A stretch of DNA of 64,000 nucleotides from Halichondria panicea (GCF_963675165.1 NC_087384.1:3556501-3620500); one strand, 5' to 3'. Positions 32,668-44,959 are shown, numbered from the stretch's first letter. Numbers and translations: made by a program. The notes: generated by a model not told the origin, from the sequence alone.

Positions 32668-33945
32668 TAGGTAACACTAGTAATGTAGGTAATGTAGGTA
32701 ACACTGGTAATGTAGGTAACACAGGTAATGTAGGTAATGTAGGTAAGTAGGTAATGTAGGTAATGTAGGTAACACTGGTAATGTAGGTAACACTGGTAAT
32801 GCAGGTAACACGGGTAATGTAGGTAGCACTGGTAATGTAGGTAATGCAGGTAATGTAGCTAATGTAGGTAACACTGGTAATGTAGGTAACACGGGTAATG
32901 TAGGTAACACGGGTAATGTAGGTAACACTGGTAATGTAGGTAACACTGGTAATGTAGGTAACACTGGTAATGTAGGTAGCACTGGTAATGTAGGTAACAC
33001 TGGTAATGTAGGTAATATAGGTAACACGGGTAATGTAGGTAACACCGGTAATGTAGGTAATGCTGGTAATGTAGGTAACACTGGTAATGTAGGTAATGTA
33101 GGTAACACGGGTAATGTAGGTAACACTAGTAATGTAGATAATGTAGGTAACACGGGTAATGTAGGTAATGTAGGTAACACCGGTAATGTAGGAATGTAGG
33201 TAACACTGGTACTGTAGGTAATGTAGGTAACACTAGTAACACGGGTAATGTAGGTAACACGGGTAATGTAGGTAACACGGGTAATGTAGGTAATGTAGGT
33301 AATGCAGGTAACACTGGTAATGTAGGTAATGTAGGTAAGTAGGTAATGTAGGTAACACTAGTAACACGGGTAATGTAGGTAATGTAGGTAACACTGGTAA
33401 TGTAGGTAACACTGGTAATGTAGGTAACACTGGCAATGTAGGTAATGTAGGTAACACTAGTAACACGGGTAATGTGGTAACGCTGGTAATGTAGGTGACA
33501 CGGGTAATGTAGGTAACACTGGTAATGTAGGTAATGTAGGTAACACTGGTAATGCAGGTAACACTGGTAATGTAGGTAAGGTAGGTAACACGGGTAATGT
33601 AGGTAACACTGGTAATGTAGGTAACACGGGTAATGGGTAATGTAGGTAACACGGGTAATGTAGGGTAATGTAGGTAACACGGGTAATGTTGGTAACACAG
33701 GTAATGTAGGTAATACAGGTAATGTAGGTAATACAGGTAATGTAGGTAATGTAGGTAACACGGGTAATGTAGGTAGCACAGGTAATGTAGGTAATACAGG
33801 TAATGCAGGTAATGTAGGTAATACAGGTAATGTAGGTAATGTAGGTAACACGGGTAATGTAGGTATTGTAGGTAATGCAGGTAATGTAGGTAACACGGGT
33901 AATGTAGGTAACACGGGTAATGCAGGTAATGTATAGGTATATAGA
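32668..33945 (+). repeat. 9/18 bp minisatellite, ~1.3 kb
   Basis: The array is built from GTAATGTAG and GTAACACTG / GTAACACGG 9-mers in variable order. Because 9 is a multiple of 3, long frames arise on the minus strand (Leu-Pro-Thr/Val repeats such as LPTLPVLPTLP) and one on the plus strand. These have no start context, shift where units lose a base, and are best seen as by-products. Confidence 0.95.
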
Positions 33946-34109
33946 TGTAATACTGATAGGATTTAGGTTGTAACGGTGTGCATATCATGGTACGGTAAAG
34001 TTGAAATATGCATGCAGTGAATATTGATGAACACAACCTTGAAACGACACAAATAACAATGAAGAATAGTGATTAAATAGTATATGGGTAGCTGTAAGTG
34101 TTTTCTACT

Positions 34110-34985
34110 GTCGCCTTGGCGTTTTCTTACGCGGTTCATCATCATCGTCATCTGTATCATCTCCACTGTCTGTACTGATGTTGTCATGATGTGCCTCTTG
34201 CAGTGTGCATTTCAATTGCATTGTACACAGTTGTGCGAAAGTAGCTAGTAGCTAGTGATTTGCGTCGGTGCAACAGGTACTTTGCAATATCACTTGATGA
34301 TTTTGGGCTAAGTTTCAGGCCTTGATCAGATGCAGTCAAAAAGTGGGTATTATAGATGGATGATATAATGTCACTACTAGATTCTAGTTCATTTTCAGAG
34401 CAGTAAGATAAGATTGCTTCTAAAAGGAAGTACTCCAGCTTTGTAGGGGGTCCAGTCATAACTATTTCTTGCTTCTTTTCAGCAAAACCAATACTTTTGG
34501 TGATTTCATGTTTCTGCCACTGGTGCTTGTGCCTGTTGCGTTTTACTATTGTTTTTGGGGGTCTCTTAGCAATACTGTTGCTACAACTTTTGCAAACACA
34601 TTTTGCATGGCATCCCTCGCCTGCTTTTAAGCATGGGCATGATATTTTGGTTGTGTATTTGTACTTGATTTCACTGCAATGAGATCCTCCAGATTTGTCA
34701 TTCTTACCACAAGTACAGGAAATCATATTCTCGGCATTACTTAGTTGTAGTGGCAGTGGAATGACACCATCAAAGTTGCACCTCAGGGGTGACACAGAAG
34801 AGTGTGTGATATGCCATGGAGGAGAATACAATAATTGGTATGTTGGATAGACATGTTAGCATCGTATCTCCCAATTGGCCTTGAAAAGTGGAGGGGTTAA
34901 GAAGAGTTTTGCTTCTTTTTTAAGGTCAGTGCCTTCACACAAAAAAGGTTCATATCTATGGGGCTTATCCAACCATTCCTTCACG
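34110..34985 (-). CDS. Cys-rich (CXC/tesmin-like) protein, two blocks
   Basis: The upstream block 34985-34856 reads VKEWLDKPHRYEPFLCEGTD and ends in a stop. The main frame 34831-34184 has about 215 codons: SPLRCNFDGVIPLPLQLSN, then a Cys cluster ISCTCGKN..HCSE..ISCPCLKAGEGCHAKCVC (in part) ending KSCSNS, then the basic RPPKTIVKRNRHKHQWQKHE. The C-x-C-x4-G-x-C-x3-C-x-C-x2-C pattern recalls CXC DNA-binding modules and Cys clusters at the ends of some transposon proteins. After 34190 another frame gives an acidic tail with DDTDDDDEPRKKTPRRQ and a stop. It may be the 3' part of a TE gene. Confidence 0.5.
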
Positions 34986-34989
34986 GCAA

Positions 34990-36032
34990 TGCCATTGCCT
35001 CAATACCCATGTTAGGGTTCAGTTTAGAGGAAGATTTTTCCGCCCGATTTTTATTCTTTAGCGGTAAACAATGAAATTTGACCATTTCAGCAGATGACTC
35101 TAATTATTGATGGTTATGAAATTCCCCTATTGTGTCCACTGCTGCTCGCTTATTGACATCTGATGTTGTTTTTTTTCATATTTGTTGTTGAAGACGTCTA
35201 CTATTGTACATAGTTACGTGTAGACATTATAGGGCGGCCTTAATTAGGGAGCCTTTAGGAGACAAAGAGAAAACACAAATTAAATTACAGTCAGCCGCTC
35301 GACCTTGAGAATGATCTTTGTATTTGTATTAGTACACTAGTTATACATTGAGTAGTATGGGGAGAACAGATATTCTTTGGTTTATTCTTTGGTTTATGCA
35401 TGTCATTGGTAGGTACCGGGTCTCCCATACTTTATTTCTGTATAGAATAATTATTTATATGACAGTTATAGTATTTGTTCACGAAGAGTGATCTATGACT
35501 GTGATTTGGTTGGCTGTTCACTGTTGTATGTGTCATGGTGTGGCCTTGTGGCCTAGTACTCAGGTGTTGAAGAATTCTTAGAGTTAGGTCGAGGCGTGTG
35601 TGTGTGTGTGTGTGTGTGCACACACAGGAGTGGGCGACCGACCCACCTATTGTGGGTACTTTTGTGCGCATGTTCTTTTATTATTTATTTATACCACGTG
35701 CTTATATACCACGTGCTTATTTTATGTCTCAACTCATGAGCGTAGGAGGAAGGGGTAGCTTGTGTGCTATAAGCTGATTGAGTACGTGTTGCTGTTCCCT
35801 ATATTTGGTTTATACATATATTAGCGGTCGGTATGGTATGTTTGGGTTGTTCGAGGTACAGGGTTGTTCGAGGTACAAAATATCTAATTCCGAGTGGATT
35901 TATTATCTTATTCTTTAATTTTAAATTTTTTATATAATTATTATAATTATATATAATTTATTTATTTTTTATAATGCCCACTTATTGCGTGGGCATCATC
36001 ACACATACAAAATTGACATAATTGACATAATT
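34990..36032. other. Non-coding stretch with (GT)n
   Basis: No gene is recognised. A (GT)n microsatellite runs at about 35596-35621, followed by a short CACACAC. Short exact duplications are at 35380-35400, 35689-35720 and 35843-35878. A strongly AT-rich run (TTTATATAATTATTATAATT) lies at 35915-35970. Confidence 0.6.
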
Positions 36033-37320
36033 TCAAAGATTAATCTGAACCCAGGCGTACGTAGGTTTGCGTGGAGGCGGCCTGAACTGAGAGGTTCTTA
36101 ATGCTATGGTCATGGAAGTTGTTGTTCGGTGTCTATTGATTGTGGTGTAGCCAACGTAGCACTTGGTGCAGGTGATCAAGTAGATTATACTCAGAGTGTA
36201 CTGAAGGCTACTTTTGAAGTAGTTTAGCTGTTTGCAGTTTGCATGTGCTGCATCTGGGGTGTCTGCACGGGGTGGTGTTCCTTGCTGTATATCGTGTGAC
36301 TGTGCCCTGCTGTTTGGGGTTGCTGTTTGGGGTATAATGTCAACGAATTGGTCCGCGGGGCTTTGGGGCATACTTTTACTTTTAGCATCGTGTACTGTGG
36401 TGGTGTGATGGTGGTAAACACTTGGGCGAGGATATTTTTGGCGGTCTTCATATTTGATTTTGAGAATTATTTTATCTACTGCTTTATTTTATCTACTGCT
36501 TTTGTAGTAGTAGAAGTTGAGTCATGGCGTGATAATTTTCTGGTGTACGTGACACATTCTCCTTTGATGATGCCTTTATACCGACTTGTAGTGTAAATAT
36601 TTGTAGAGATTTTTTTCTTTTTGATATGTTTTTATGTCTATGTATAGTTGTGTATTCGAATGTGTATTCGAAGGTGATTCCTTTGTAGATGGTGAGGTTT
36701 GCTGTTGTTTTGCTGTTGTTTCACATGTGAACTTCAGAGAACAGTGCACAGGGTTGCAAACTCAAAATAGTTGAAGTTGATGGAGTTTATTTCTGGTGTG
36801 GAGGTGTGGATTTCTTGGTAAATTATTTCCAAGCAATCTTGTCTGGGGGATGGATGGATGGGTACAAGCTTTGTACATCTATGGTTACTAGAATCGAATC
36901 GATTCATCTGGGATTCGAAGGTCTTGTAGAGTGCATGCCAGTGATGTTGAATTTTGAAGGTAGTCTGGGTAAAATTTGTTGGAGGGCAGACGGAGATAGA
37001 ATCGAGTTAGAGTGAGGTCGGACGGGGCTTGTGAATTTGTAGAATTTTAGTGGTTGTTTATTCTTGGCGTTTGGGTTCTTGTGTCGTGGTGTCGTGGTGT
37101 CGTGGGAGAAGGATTTTTTTAGAATTTAGATGGTTGTGTCTGCTAGTTGGCTTGCGCATAGTTGGAGGTAGTCATCTGTGTCAAGCACAATGTTCGTCAC
37201 CGCAGGTTTGATCGTCACTTCATTTCTTAATCGTTTCAGGAATCGTTGTTCTTGATTCGCATATTTTTTCGAGTTTTTCATCCAAATTTGTTTTTGTTTC
37301 GTCTATGTTCGTCTATGTAT
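36033..37320 (-). pseudogene. Penelope-like element remnant with GIY-YIG end
   Basis: Minus strand: an upstream part EQRFLKRLRNEVTIKPAVTN with IVLDTDDYLQLCASQLADTT (37240-37130) looks like the start of a Penelope RT (K-x-V-V-x-D-x-x-D-Y-x-x-x-x-x-x-Q-L-x-D). Near the end comes YTLSIIYLITCTKCYVGYTT with NRHRTT (36180-36110), the GIY-YIG-type I-Y-L-I-x-C-x-x-C-x-x-x-Y-V-G-x-T pattern, shortened by the loss of a few residues. The RT catalytic core is deleted or scrambled. The two ends together support Penelope origin more than either alone. Confidence 0.5.
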
Positions 37321-38789
37321 GTATGATGTGTGTGTGTGACTGTCTTGGTCTGTCTTGGTCTGTCTTGGTACATGAATGATCTTTGTTTCTGGTATGTATT
37401 TTTGGGGGCTTTTTGGGTTTTTTGTGTGTAGCATGAACATAAATTGGTCGTAGTCGTCGAATTGTCGGTGGAGTTCAAGTTTTTGTTTGGTTTTGGGGGT
37501 GTTTGATAATGTTTTCTGGTTGGATATTGTGTGAGCTGAGATTGTAAATGCTTTATGTCGTGCGATAGGCCTGGACATAAAAAATGCTTCGGATGTTTTG
37601 TGCAGGGTGGTTGAGGATGTGGTGTTTTTCTTTTGGAGCTTGGTTTGGAAGGGTCAGTCAGTTTTTTGGATAGCTCCGGTAGACAGATGTGATTATCTAG
37701 GTGACATTTTGCAAGGAAAAGTGAGTGTAACTTGGCGAGAGTTGAGGTCGGAGGACGCAAGATGTTGTTCAGTGAAATGAACAATGTTGGACACTGTGTT
37801 GTGTTCACTTAGATGTTGGAAGAAAAGTGTGTTTTTTCGGACGATGCAGGTTTGCTTGCTTCTGGTAGCTTGTTGTAGGATGAAACAGTTTGCTTGCACA
37901 CTGTTATATATTCATGTAGTCGGAGGTAATAGTTATAATTATGCCCATTTACTTTGTCCTAGCTAGCTAGAGCTAACAGTGTACACTGCAGTAGTTATTA
38001 TAAGCGTGGAAGCTAGCTAAATTGAACACATTTTATCAACTGATATAGGGTAGGTGTTGGTAATATAAACACATGTCCTAGTATACAACCAGTCTTGAGT
38101 TTTAGAATAATGTATCCTGGTGGGGCTTAGCGCTAGGAAGGCTTAGCAGAGAGGCACTAAACCCTGCTTTCTACATTAGTGACGCGCATCTGGCTCGTGT
38201 ATACAATGAAGACACTAAACACGCGGTAGTTGTACACAAACAAACAGACAGTTAGGTATAGGTAAACACTACACACTACACCCAGCGTCTCGGGTAACTA
38301 GCATTTTATGTGGGGTTATCTTGATGTTATCGTAGTTATAATAGGTAAGTTTTGTTAGGTGGGGCGGAGGGTGGGGCTAGGTTATATGTATATATGTATA
38401 GTTACATCAGAAGACCTTCTTTGACTTTTGCTGCTTACTTTTCCCTCATAGGAGAGCTAGCGCCCCACAAATACCAACCCGGCTGACAAAAGCCAGCCAC
38501 CATACGAAGTGCGGCGTAATGTTTCGAGGTTTTAAAATAAAATTATAAAAATAACACAGGAAACCAGGAAAGTAATGGACCGCACTGGACCGCACTTCGG
38601 CTCCGTTTCTAAAAAATACACATCCGTTTAACAACTGGTACGGGGTGGCCGAACTTACACCGTACACAACCCGTCATTGAATCGTCCTCAAACCGTCGAC
38701 TTAAATTTATTTACTTACTTTTTAGCATGCAAGCACACACTTATAAAAAAAATGTGATCACAATTAAAGTATAAGTACACAATGAATTA
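37321..38789. other. Low-complexity and unassigned DNA
   Basis: 37330-37620 is G/T-rich, with repeated TCTTGGTCTG (37347-37375). The minus-strand frame there is Pro/Thr/Lys-rich (KTPHPQPPCTKHPK) and may be a decayed leader of the Penelope-like element or chance. 37700-38780 has no recognised gene; a minus frame at 38446-38667 is hydrophobic and unassigned. Confidence 0.35.
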
Positions 38790-39268
38790 ATCACTCTCGT
38801 CACTACTTGTACTGTCCTGTTCCGAAAATTCTTGAAATCTTTTCCTTCTTAGAACTTCCTGGAGTTAATCTTACAGATGGAGGAGGAGTCGAAGCAGCAC
38901 GTGCCCTGCCAAGATGGTAGTACGGTTGGCCCTCTTTTCAAGCTTCGAGACAAGCCTGTTCAGAACTGTGATAAAAAACAATAGCACACGCAAATAAGAG
39001 TTAGGGGTGGCCATGCCTTATAGCACGAGGGTCACCGTATATACACAGCATATCGAAGCTCTTACTTTGCGCATGTGCGGCATAATAAAAGACTGCATAT
39101 GGTGTATCCTACCTTGACTGTCCCTTCATCACAGCTGCTCATAAACATAAATTTCCAGTCAATGTCCGCCCAAAGCTTTTCTTCATTTTCGGATTTAAGA
39201 AATCTTTTCCTGTGTAGTAACTTGGTCTTAGCTACTTTATACTGCTTATACTGCTGCTTATACTGCAC
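38790..39268 (-). pseudogene. C-terminal exons of a multicopy coiled-coil family
   Basis: Minus strand: LLHRKRFLKSENEEKLWADI with DWKFM (39230-39150) and, after a gap, LNRLVSKLEKRANRTTILAG (38950-38900), then KRFQEFSEQDSTSSDESD and stop (38830-38787). The W-x-x-x-x-x-x-x-M-S-x-E-x-S-D / L-x-x-x-L-x-K-L-x-x pattern is the tail I associate with the family seen more completely at 52.0-55.6 kb. Assignment is by pattern memory; frames change between blocks. Confidence 0.4.
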
Positions 39269-39429
39269 GCTAATATATGTTCAGAAGAATGGTGCATTCA
39301 TTATTCATTTCATACACCAGCACTCTAAATATAGCAACTCCTTCCCCTTTAAGACTGAAACCGGTCGGGGGGTTGTCTATTGGGGTTGTCTATTGGGGTT
39401 GTCTATTTCGGGTAGATCGTCTTAAATCT

Positions 39430-40640
39430 TGACTTTTCGAATTCTCTTCAGTTACCACTGGAGTCTCTTCACTCGGTACCAGGAGCAATTATGGGTAATT
39501 CGGTTGTGTCACTTGTGTCACTTGGTCTCAATCTAATTTGATCCAGATGCTTGACAATAGTTCCATTTCTCAGTTCACATCGAAAATTCCTTACAAAACA
39601 ATAGTCACCTTCCTCGCCTTTTGGTGTGATTTCTGTTCTTCCTGATTTTCAGAAACCTTAGTCGATAAGTCAGGATGCATCAAGTGGATGCATCAAGTCT
39701 AAGTGAGTTCGGCTGGGGAGGTACCTGTAGTAGCGTGTGGTTGAGTTCTATATCGTTCTTAGTCAAAATCTCCATTGTTCTTTCTTAGTCCATTCTTAGT
39801 CCATTCTTGATTACTTGAACTGCCCTTTCTGCTAGCCCGTTTGTAGCTGGGGCTGTAGTTTTGTGTTTGATTCCATTCTTTTCAACAAATGTTTTGAATT
39901 CTTCACTTGTGAAGGATGTTCCGTTATCAGACACAATTAATTCTGGTAATCCAAATCTTGCCATCATGTCTCTCAAACATCGAATTGTTTCTTTAGATGT
40001 GGTATTTCGGACTATTTCTGCCTCAATCCATTTTGAATGAGCATCGATCATAACAAGTACAGTTCTACCTTCGATTGGTCCTAAGTGGTGTATGTGTATT
40101 CGTCTCCACGGCTGACTTGGCCACTCCCATACATGTAATGCTGCTTTGTTCGGATTCTTTGTTCGGATTCTTTTGGTTTTGTTGGCAGTTTTCACAGGAT
40201 TGCACTGTTCTTTCGATCTCTGCGTCTAGTCCTGGCCACCATCTAGTCCTGGCCACCATACTACTTGTCTCTCCAGGGTGACCTTCATGTTGACCTTCAT
40301 GTAGCAATTCCAGGACACTTTGCCTGCCAGCTGTGGCCCCAGAGTACACAGTCGTCAAGAATACTTAGTTCGTTCTTTCTTTCTCGGTATGGTGATAATC
40401 GCTTATTTCCATCCAACCTTTCTGGCATAAGGTTCTGACTCTCGATAATATCGGATCTCTATCAGTCCATTGCTTGATTTGTTTCACTGTGATCGGTGTT
40501 GTTCGCACGGTATCCAACAGTAATACCAATTCTTCTGGTATAGGGCTTTCCTTAGGGTTTTCTGGCAAGGGTAGTCTGCTTAACCCATCACCAGGTCGAT
40601 AAGATATTGAGATATTGAGTAGTTGTATGAGCTGAGTATC
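39430..40640 (-). mobile_element. Ty3/gypsy pol fragment (RNase H end, zinc finger, integrase)
   Basis: On the minus strand, in order: RNase H end ISYRPGDGLSRLPLPENPKE; H2C2-type finger and linker HEGQHEGHPGETSSMVARTR with SCENCQQNQKN; integrase core WRRIHIHHLGPIEGRTVLVM, DAHSKWIEAEIV (first Asp), FGLPELIVSDNGTSFTSEEF (second Asp) and ATNGLAERAVQVIKNGL (Glu). An unusual HIHHLGP replaces the normal H-x-D-H-x-G-P. A C-terminal part EGDYCFVRNFRCELRNGTIV reads at 39640-39560. Exact short duplications at 40155, 40237, 40282 and 40673 disrupt the frame. No LTRs or RT core were found. Confidence 0.85.
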
Positions 40641-40987
40641 AATGCCCATCTTTCAGTGGGTTAAGTACATCACTGACTGGACTACATCACTGACTGGACA
40701 CGTTCTGGTCCTGGATACTTTGCTGGTGTTGCAGTTACTAAGAGCTGTCAGTGGGAGCGCAAGGTTGTACGATTCAAGAGTACTCGTTAATTTTTTGTGT
40801 GAAAGTATAATTAGTAAAACTCAGTTCATCATATCTCAGTTCATCATAATTATAATTATTATGCAATTGAGAATTGACCATAAGTATAATGTGGAGCATG
40901 ACTGTTGTATAATAGTATGCATGATATAATAGTATGCATGATAATAGTATGCATGTTCATTTGAGATGAGATAAGTTCCGCCAGGGG
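40641..40987. other. Spacer with short tandem repeats
   Basis: There is no gene here. TAGTATGCATGATA is repeated three times at 40913-40952, with other short exact duplications at 40668-40695 and 40832-40855. Confidence 0.6.
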
Positions 40988-43900
40988 CTATAACATAAAC
41001 ATTAGTTCATTTGAGATAAGTTCCACCAGGGTAGCAGTGGGTGGTGGAGGTACATCTGTTGGCACAGCATGGAATTGTCTGCGGATTGATCCATGGCCAG
41101 TTTTAAGTAATGAAGCTCTATCAGAAGCTAGTTTCCCAGGCTGTTCCACAGTCCTGCTCCTTTGATTTCTGGGGTTAGAGGTTGACTTGCTGCTGCCAGG
41201 TACATCAAACGATTGCATTTCACCTTTGTAGAAACGGCTATGCATTGAAGTCAATTCTTTTGCTAAACTCATTGCATATCTTTCGCCACGTAAGCATTAC
41301 TGCCTTGGAGGTGAAGTGGTCTCCCACCATGCTCCTAAGTCCTAAGTACGCATTCCACGTCGTCGGTTGAGGTGGCACGAGGATGCTCGAGAGGATGCTC
41401 GAGAGGAATACTCTCCGAGACATCTTCTCCTCATCCACTCTCTGCTTTCGAGGGTGGTCGTTAGAGTTTCCCTTGATATTCCTCTAACACCTCTCAAACT
41501 CCTGTATGATTAACCAATAATCATAGTATACAAGCATAATAAATATAACAAACCTATGCCACGGCATTAAGTCATCCAATAGGAAGTTGAGCATCTCATA
41601 GTTGTATTTGCTCCGCTTCAGCTGAGAAATACCACGCTCATCTGACAATCTCCTCCAGTTTAGTACGACCTCAATATAGTCACCCTTAAACTTATAATTC
41701 TTCTTTCGCATAAACTGGAGCATTTCTTTGCTGAACAACAACCTCTCGGCATCTCTCACGGATACCTGACTCAGGATCTTCTAGTGCCTCCTTATACGAG
41801 TGGAAGTTGCAAATCTCTGGAAAAAAATCCAGATACGGAAATAATCAATATATATACCTTTAATACATGAGCCCTCTCATGGCCACATGTGAGTTCCGTT
41901 CCTGATACTGAAACTCAAGTTGTGCCTCGATCTTAGTTTGGTTTCAACCATTCTTTCTGAAATGGAATTAATTATTCATGCCGATATATGCTCCATGGAT
42001 GAGGGGTATATCCAGTCGACACGCATCTTACCCTCAATCGATCTATAACATCATCCCCACTAGAAACATCATCCCCACTAGCTCCACAATGTCTCCACGA
42101 ATGAATTTCACACAGGAGGAGAGGGGAGACACAAGGAGTTGGATGTAAGCTGCCGATCACTGCGCCATCAGGGCAAAGAAAAACTATAATTTTAATTAGT
42201 ATATCCAGTACTAACCATTTTGGGGCGTGAGCATTGTAGATACGATGAAAACTTGTTACGTGCATCAGACCTCAGCTTCAGAACTGACACAGGACGTGTG
42301 AACCCCTTGACTCTGAATGCCCCATTGCTAACAAATCCTACAATATAATGCAGTTCAAACGTTATTTTATACTCACCAGCCTTCCTCTGTTCGATGACAC
42401 CGTTGATGTGGGTGCGAGCCTTTGTAGGGAATGCAACTTATGGGTAAAGCGTCACCAAGACGTGAGACGCAGCCACGTCTTGAGATGCACTTGGTAGAGG
42501 GTAGAGAGTCTGCGTGCCATGTTTCTTTGAATGACATCAGTTGTTTTGTCTTTGAGCAAATCAGACAGCAACTCAACATACATGTCACGACCATCACGGT
42601 TCAGCCTACTCAGCTCATCGACTGTCCAGCTAAGCGAAAAGAGATCTTTATCGCTTGTCTTCTTTCCAGAGGAGAGCTTCTCCTGAAGTTTGTCGTTCGA
42701 CTTCTTCATAACTTCAAAAGAAATAATGATTTACAAGTGTTTGCTTTGAACCATTCCTTCTTGATGATGCCCAAGTCTACCACAGTGAGGCTACGCTGTC
42801 GACACAACCGTTTTGCAGTACCGTACCCTCGCGAAAATACGCCCACCCTATTCTGCAAGAAGTCTAGGCTTATTAGGGGACTGGGCGTTTAATCGCGAAC
42901 GGCGAGTTTTCATTCGAACTTACGCCCACCCCCTGCCTCAAATCGAGGTTTACACTTTGCTCTATGCCAATTCTTTATTAATTTATTGTATTTTCATTTT
43001 AATACATAGTATGAACATTTTATACAACAACAATGTTATAAACTAATGCATGAGTATGATTAAAGCATGACAAGAGAATGAACATAAGAAGTGGACTCTG
43101 GCTCTATTCGTTGATGTTAGATGTAGCAGAAACTTCTCGAAGGATGGTAGGTCATACTCCTACAGAGCAGCTATCAGGTACTTTGTTTCAGAAAACCAAG
43201 GCAAGGTAACCTGCAAAATTAGCCTGTGTGATAACTTTCTTGGACTTGTGTTTTCCTTTCTCAGCATATAGGACTACTTGTTCCCTGCATATACATCTTC
43301 AGGGGGCAAACAGATCCATACAGAGAAAGTTATAATGTCTGATCTTGGTCCAGCAAGGAGTATAGTCTTACTAGCTACTACCTAAAACTTACTTTCTTCA
43401 CTAAAATTAATAGTGAACATGTGGCATTCAGCTACTGCGCATGCTCAACTTCTTATTCTGGGTGGGCTTATAATCGAGTGAAAATACCCTCGTGCAAGAA
43501 CTTCGAAGCAAAAGAGGGGATGGGCGTTTATTCAAGATGGGCTTATTTTCGCGAGGGTACGGTATTCCTTGTACGTTTAGCTAGTTCGCCATTTTCAAGG
43601 TCTACGTCTCCACCTCTCATTGACTCCGTTAAACCAGGAACTACACCCATCTGATTTTGGTAGAACCTTGCACGCTTCATCAAGTACCGATCCCTAAAAC
43701 ATTAACAAACGTAGACCTTTATAATATACCTGAACACCAGCTTCCACAGTGAAAGAAGCTATATATTCAATACATAATTATGCGAATGAGCATGCTCATG
43801 ACAACATCATCTTCAATCACTTGCTTCCTGGGAATTGAAGCAGGTCCTTTCACTTTCACGTTCGTTGTTTCCACCTTCCACATAGGACCAGAATGCATGT

Positions 43901-44785
43901 TCAACCACTTCTTTCCAAAGAGTGTATACATTGACTCCAACCATAGTCGATACTCTGCTGGGCAGGCAACCTACATGCATGAAGTGGGAGACATCATTCT
44001 AATGTATATATGTATTACAAGTCACACACACCTGAGTTTTATGAGTAGTGTTGAAGAAGTTGACAGTATATTTAAACAGGCCAGTAATCAGTTGCTTTGT
44101 TGGAAAAACAGAATCTTCTCCATCTGACCTCGGTTGTACAAAAAAAGTTGGTCCTGCCTGTGTCACTCAGCTGCTGCATTCCCTGGGCTGAATATTGTAT
44201 GTAATCGCTTGGTACCAAACTTGGAACAAGAAGTAGGGTTTGGTCCATCTCACTCAAGGTGTCAATGGTCACTACATTAGTATACGTGCCCTATAGGGAG
44301 CTGATCTGCTACCCCATCTGTAAAGTATTTCTTGGCCATAGACGGTTTTTGAAAGGTCACAGTCAGTGACTTTGTCACTCGGGTACGACAGGCACCACCT
44401 AATATTCGTAGGAAAATAACCAAGTGTATTCTCACCTCACCAGACCAGAGGACACTTACTTGTACGCTTGGTTCCAGCTTTAAGTGTGCTCTTTTTTGAT
44501 GGTCACCAATAAATTCTGTTAGTGCTTTATCTTCTGTTAAAGACCACCCACTGGTTGGAGGATACAAATGAGAACACAATGGATTCTTGACAACTTTGTG
44601 TTGTGAGAAAGCAGATGATTCAGGTACTGGTTCAGGCAATGGTTCAGGCAGGGTTGGTACAGTCTCTGGATCAAACAGCCTGGATCAAACAGCCTGCGTC
44701 TTCTAGCATTATCAGAACGCTGCACACGCCTTTTAGGTAGCTGTGAAGGGGTCAGTCCAGTAGGAGATCCCCTTGTTCGCTGCAT
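40988..44785 (-). CDS. Multi-exon Myb-like/SANT-type gene, uncharacterised family
   Basis: The minus-strand gene starts MQRTRGSPTGLTPSQLPKRR at 44785. Blocks follow: LYPPTSGWSLTEDKALTEFI (SANT-like, 44570), donor GTAAGT at 44459; GGACRTRVTKSLTVTFQKPS with MAKKYF (44415-44310); TLSEMDQTLLLVPSLVPSDY; CPAEYRLWLESMYTLFGKKW (43970-43780); RYLMKRARFYQNQMGVVPGL (43690-43590); DGRDMYVELLSDLLKDKTTD (42600); FVSNGAFRVKGFTRPVSVLK (42340-42230); RLLFSKEMLQFMRKKNYKFK with YNYEMLNFLLDDLMPWH (41740-41580); PPQPTTWNAYLGLRSMVGDH (41380); and LTSMHSRFYKGEMQSFDVPG (41250-40990). Exon borders are mostly intact and open, so this may be a living gene or a recently lost one. I recall similar uncharacterised sponge proteins. 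Small duplications (41379-41404, 42048-42080, 44683-44705) shift frames. Confidence 0.6.
42819..43564. mobile_element. ~745 bp non-autonomous element with TA-flanked inverted ends
   Basis: TA then CCGTACCCTCGCGAAAATAC on the left is mirrored by TATTTTCGCGAGGGTACGG then TA on the right. Subterminal words (GCCCACC.., GGGCGTTTA) also recur inverted. The TA at both ends fits Tc1/mariner-type target duplication. It lies in an intron of the Myb-like gene and has no transposase frame. Confidence 0.75.
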
Positions 44786-44959
44786 ATTGACACAGTACAG
44801 CTAGTACTGCCTAGCTTTTGTGGCTCAAACATTTGGCACAAATAAACCGCGGCTATTGTTGAGGCTAATTTATATTTTAAGGTCAAAGTTTTCGTGGATC
44901 TCTGCTTTCAAGCCATTTCGTCATTTCGTCTGGGGCGCGAGGATGTAAAACATAAGCCC

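Noticed and set aside
32677-34036. Long minus-strand frames of Leu-Pro-Thr/Val repeats (167-267 codons)
   Set aside because: They are translations of a 9 bp minisatellite; no start context, no flanking coding signal, and several overlapping frames are equally open.
35596-35633. (GT)n/(CA)n as Z-DNA-type regulatory element
   Set aside because: Ordinary microsatellite; nothing nearby indicates regulation.
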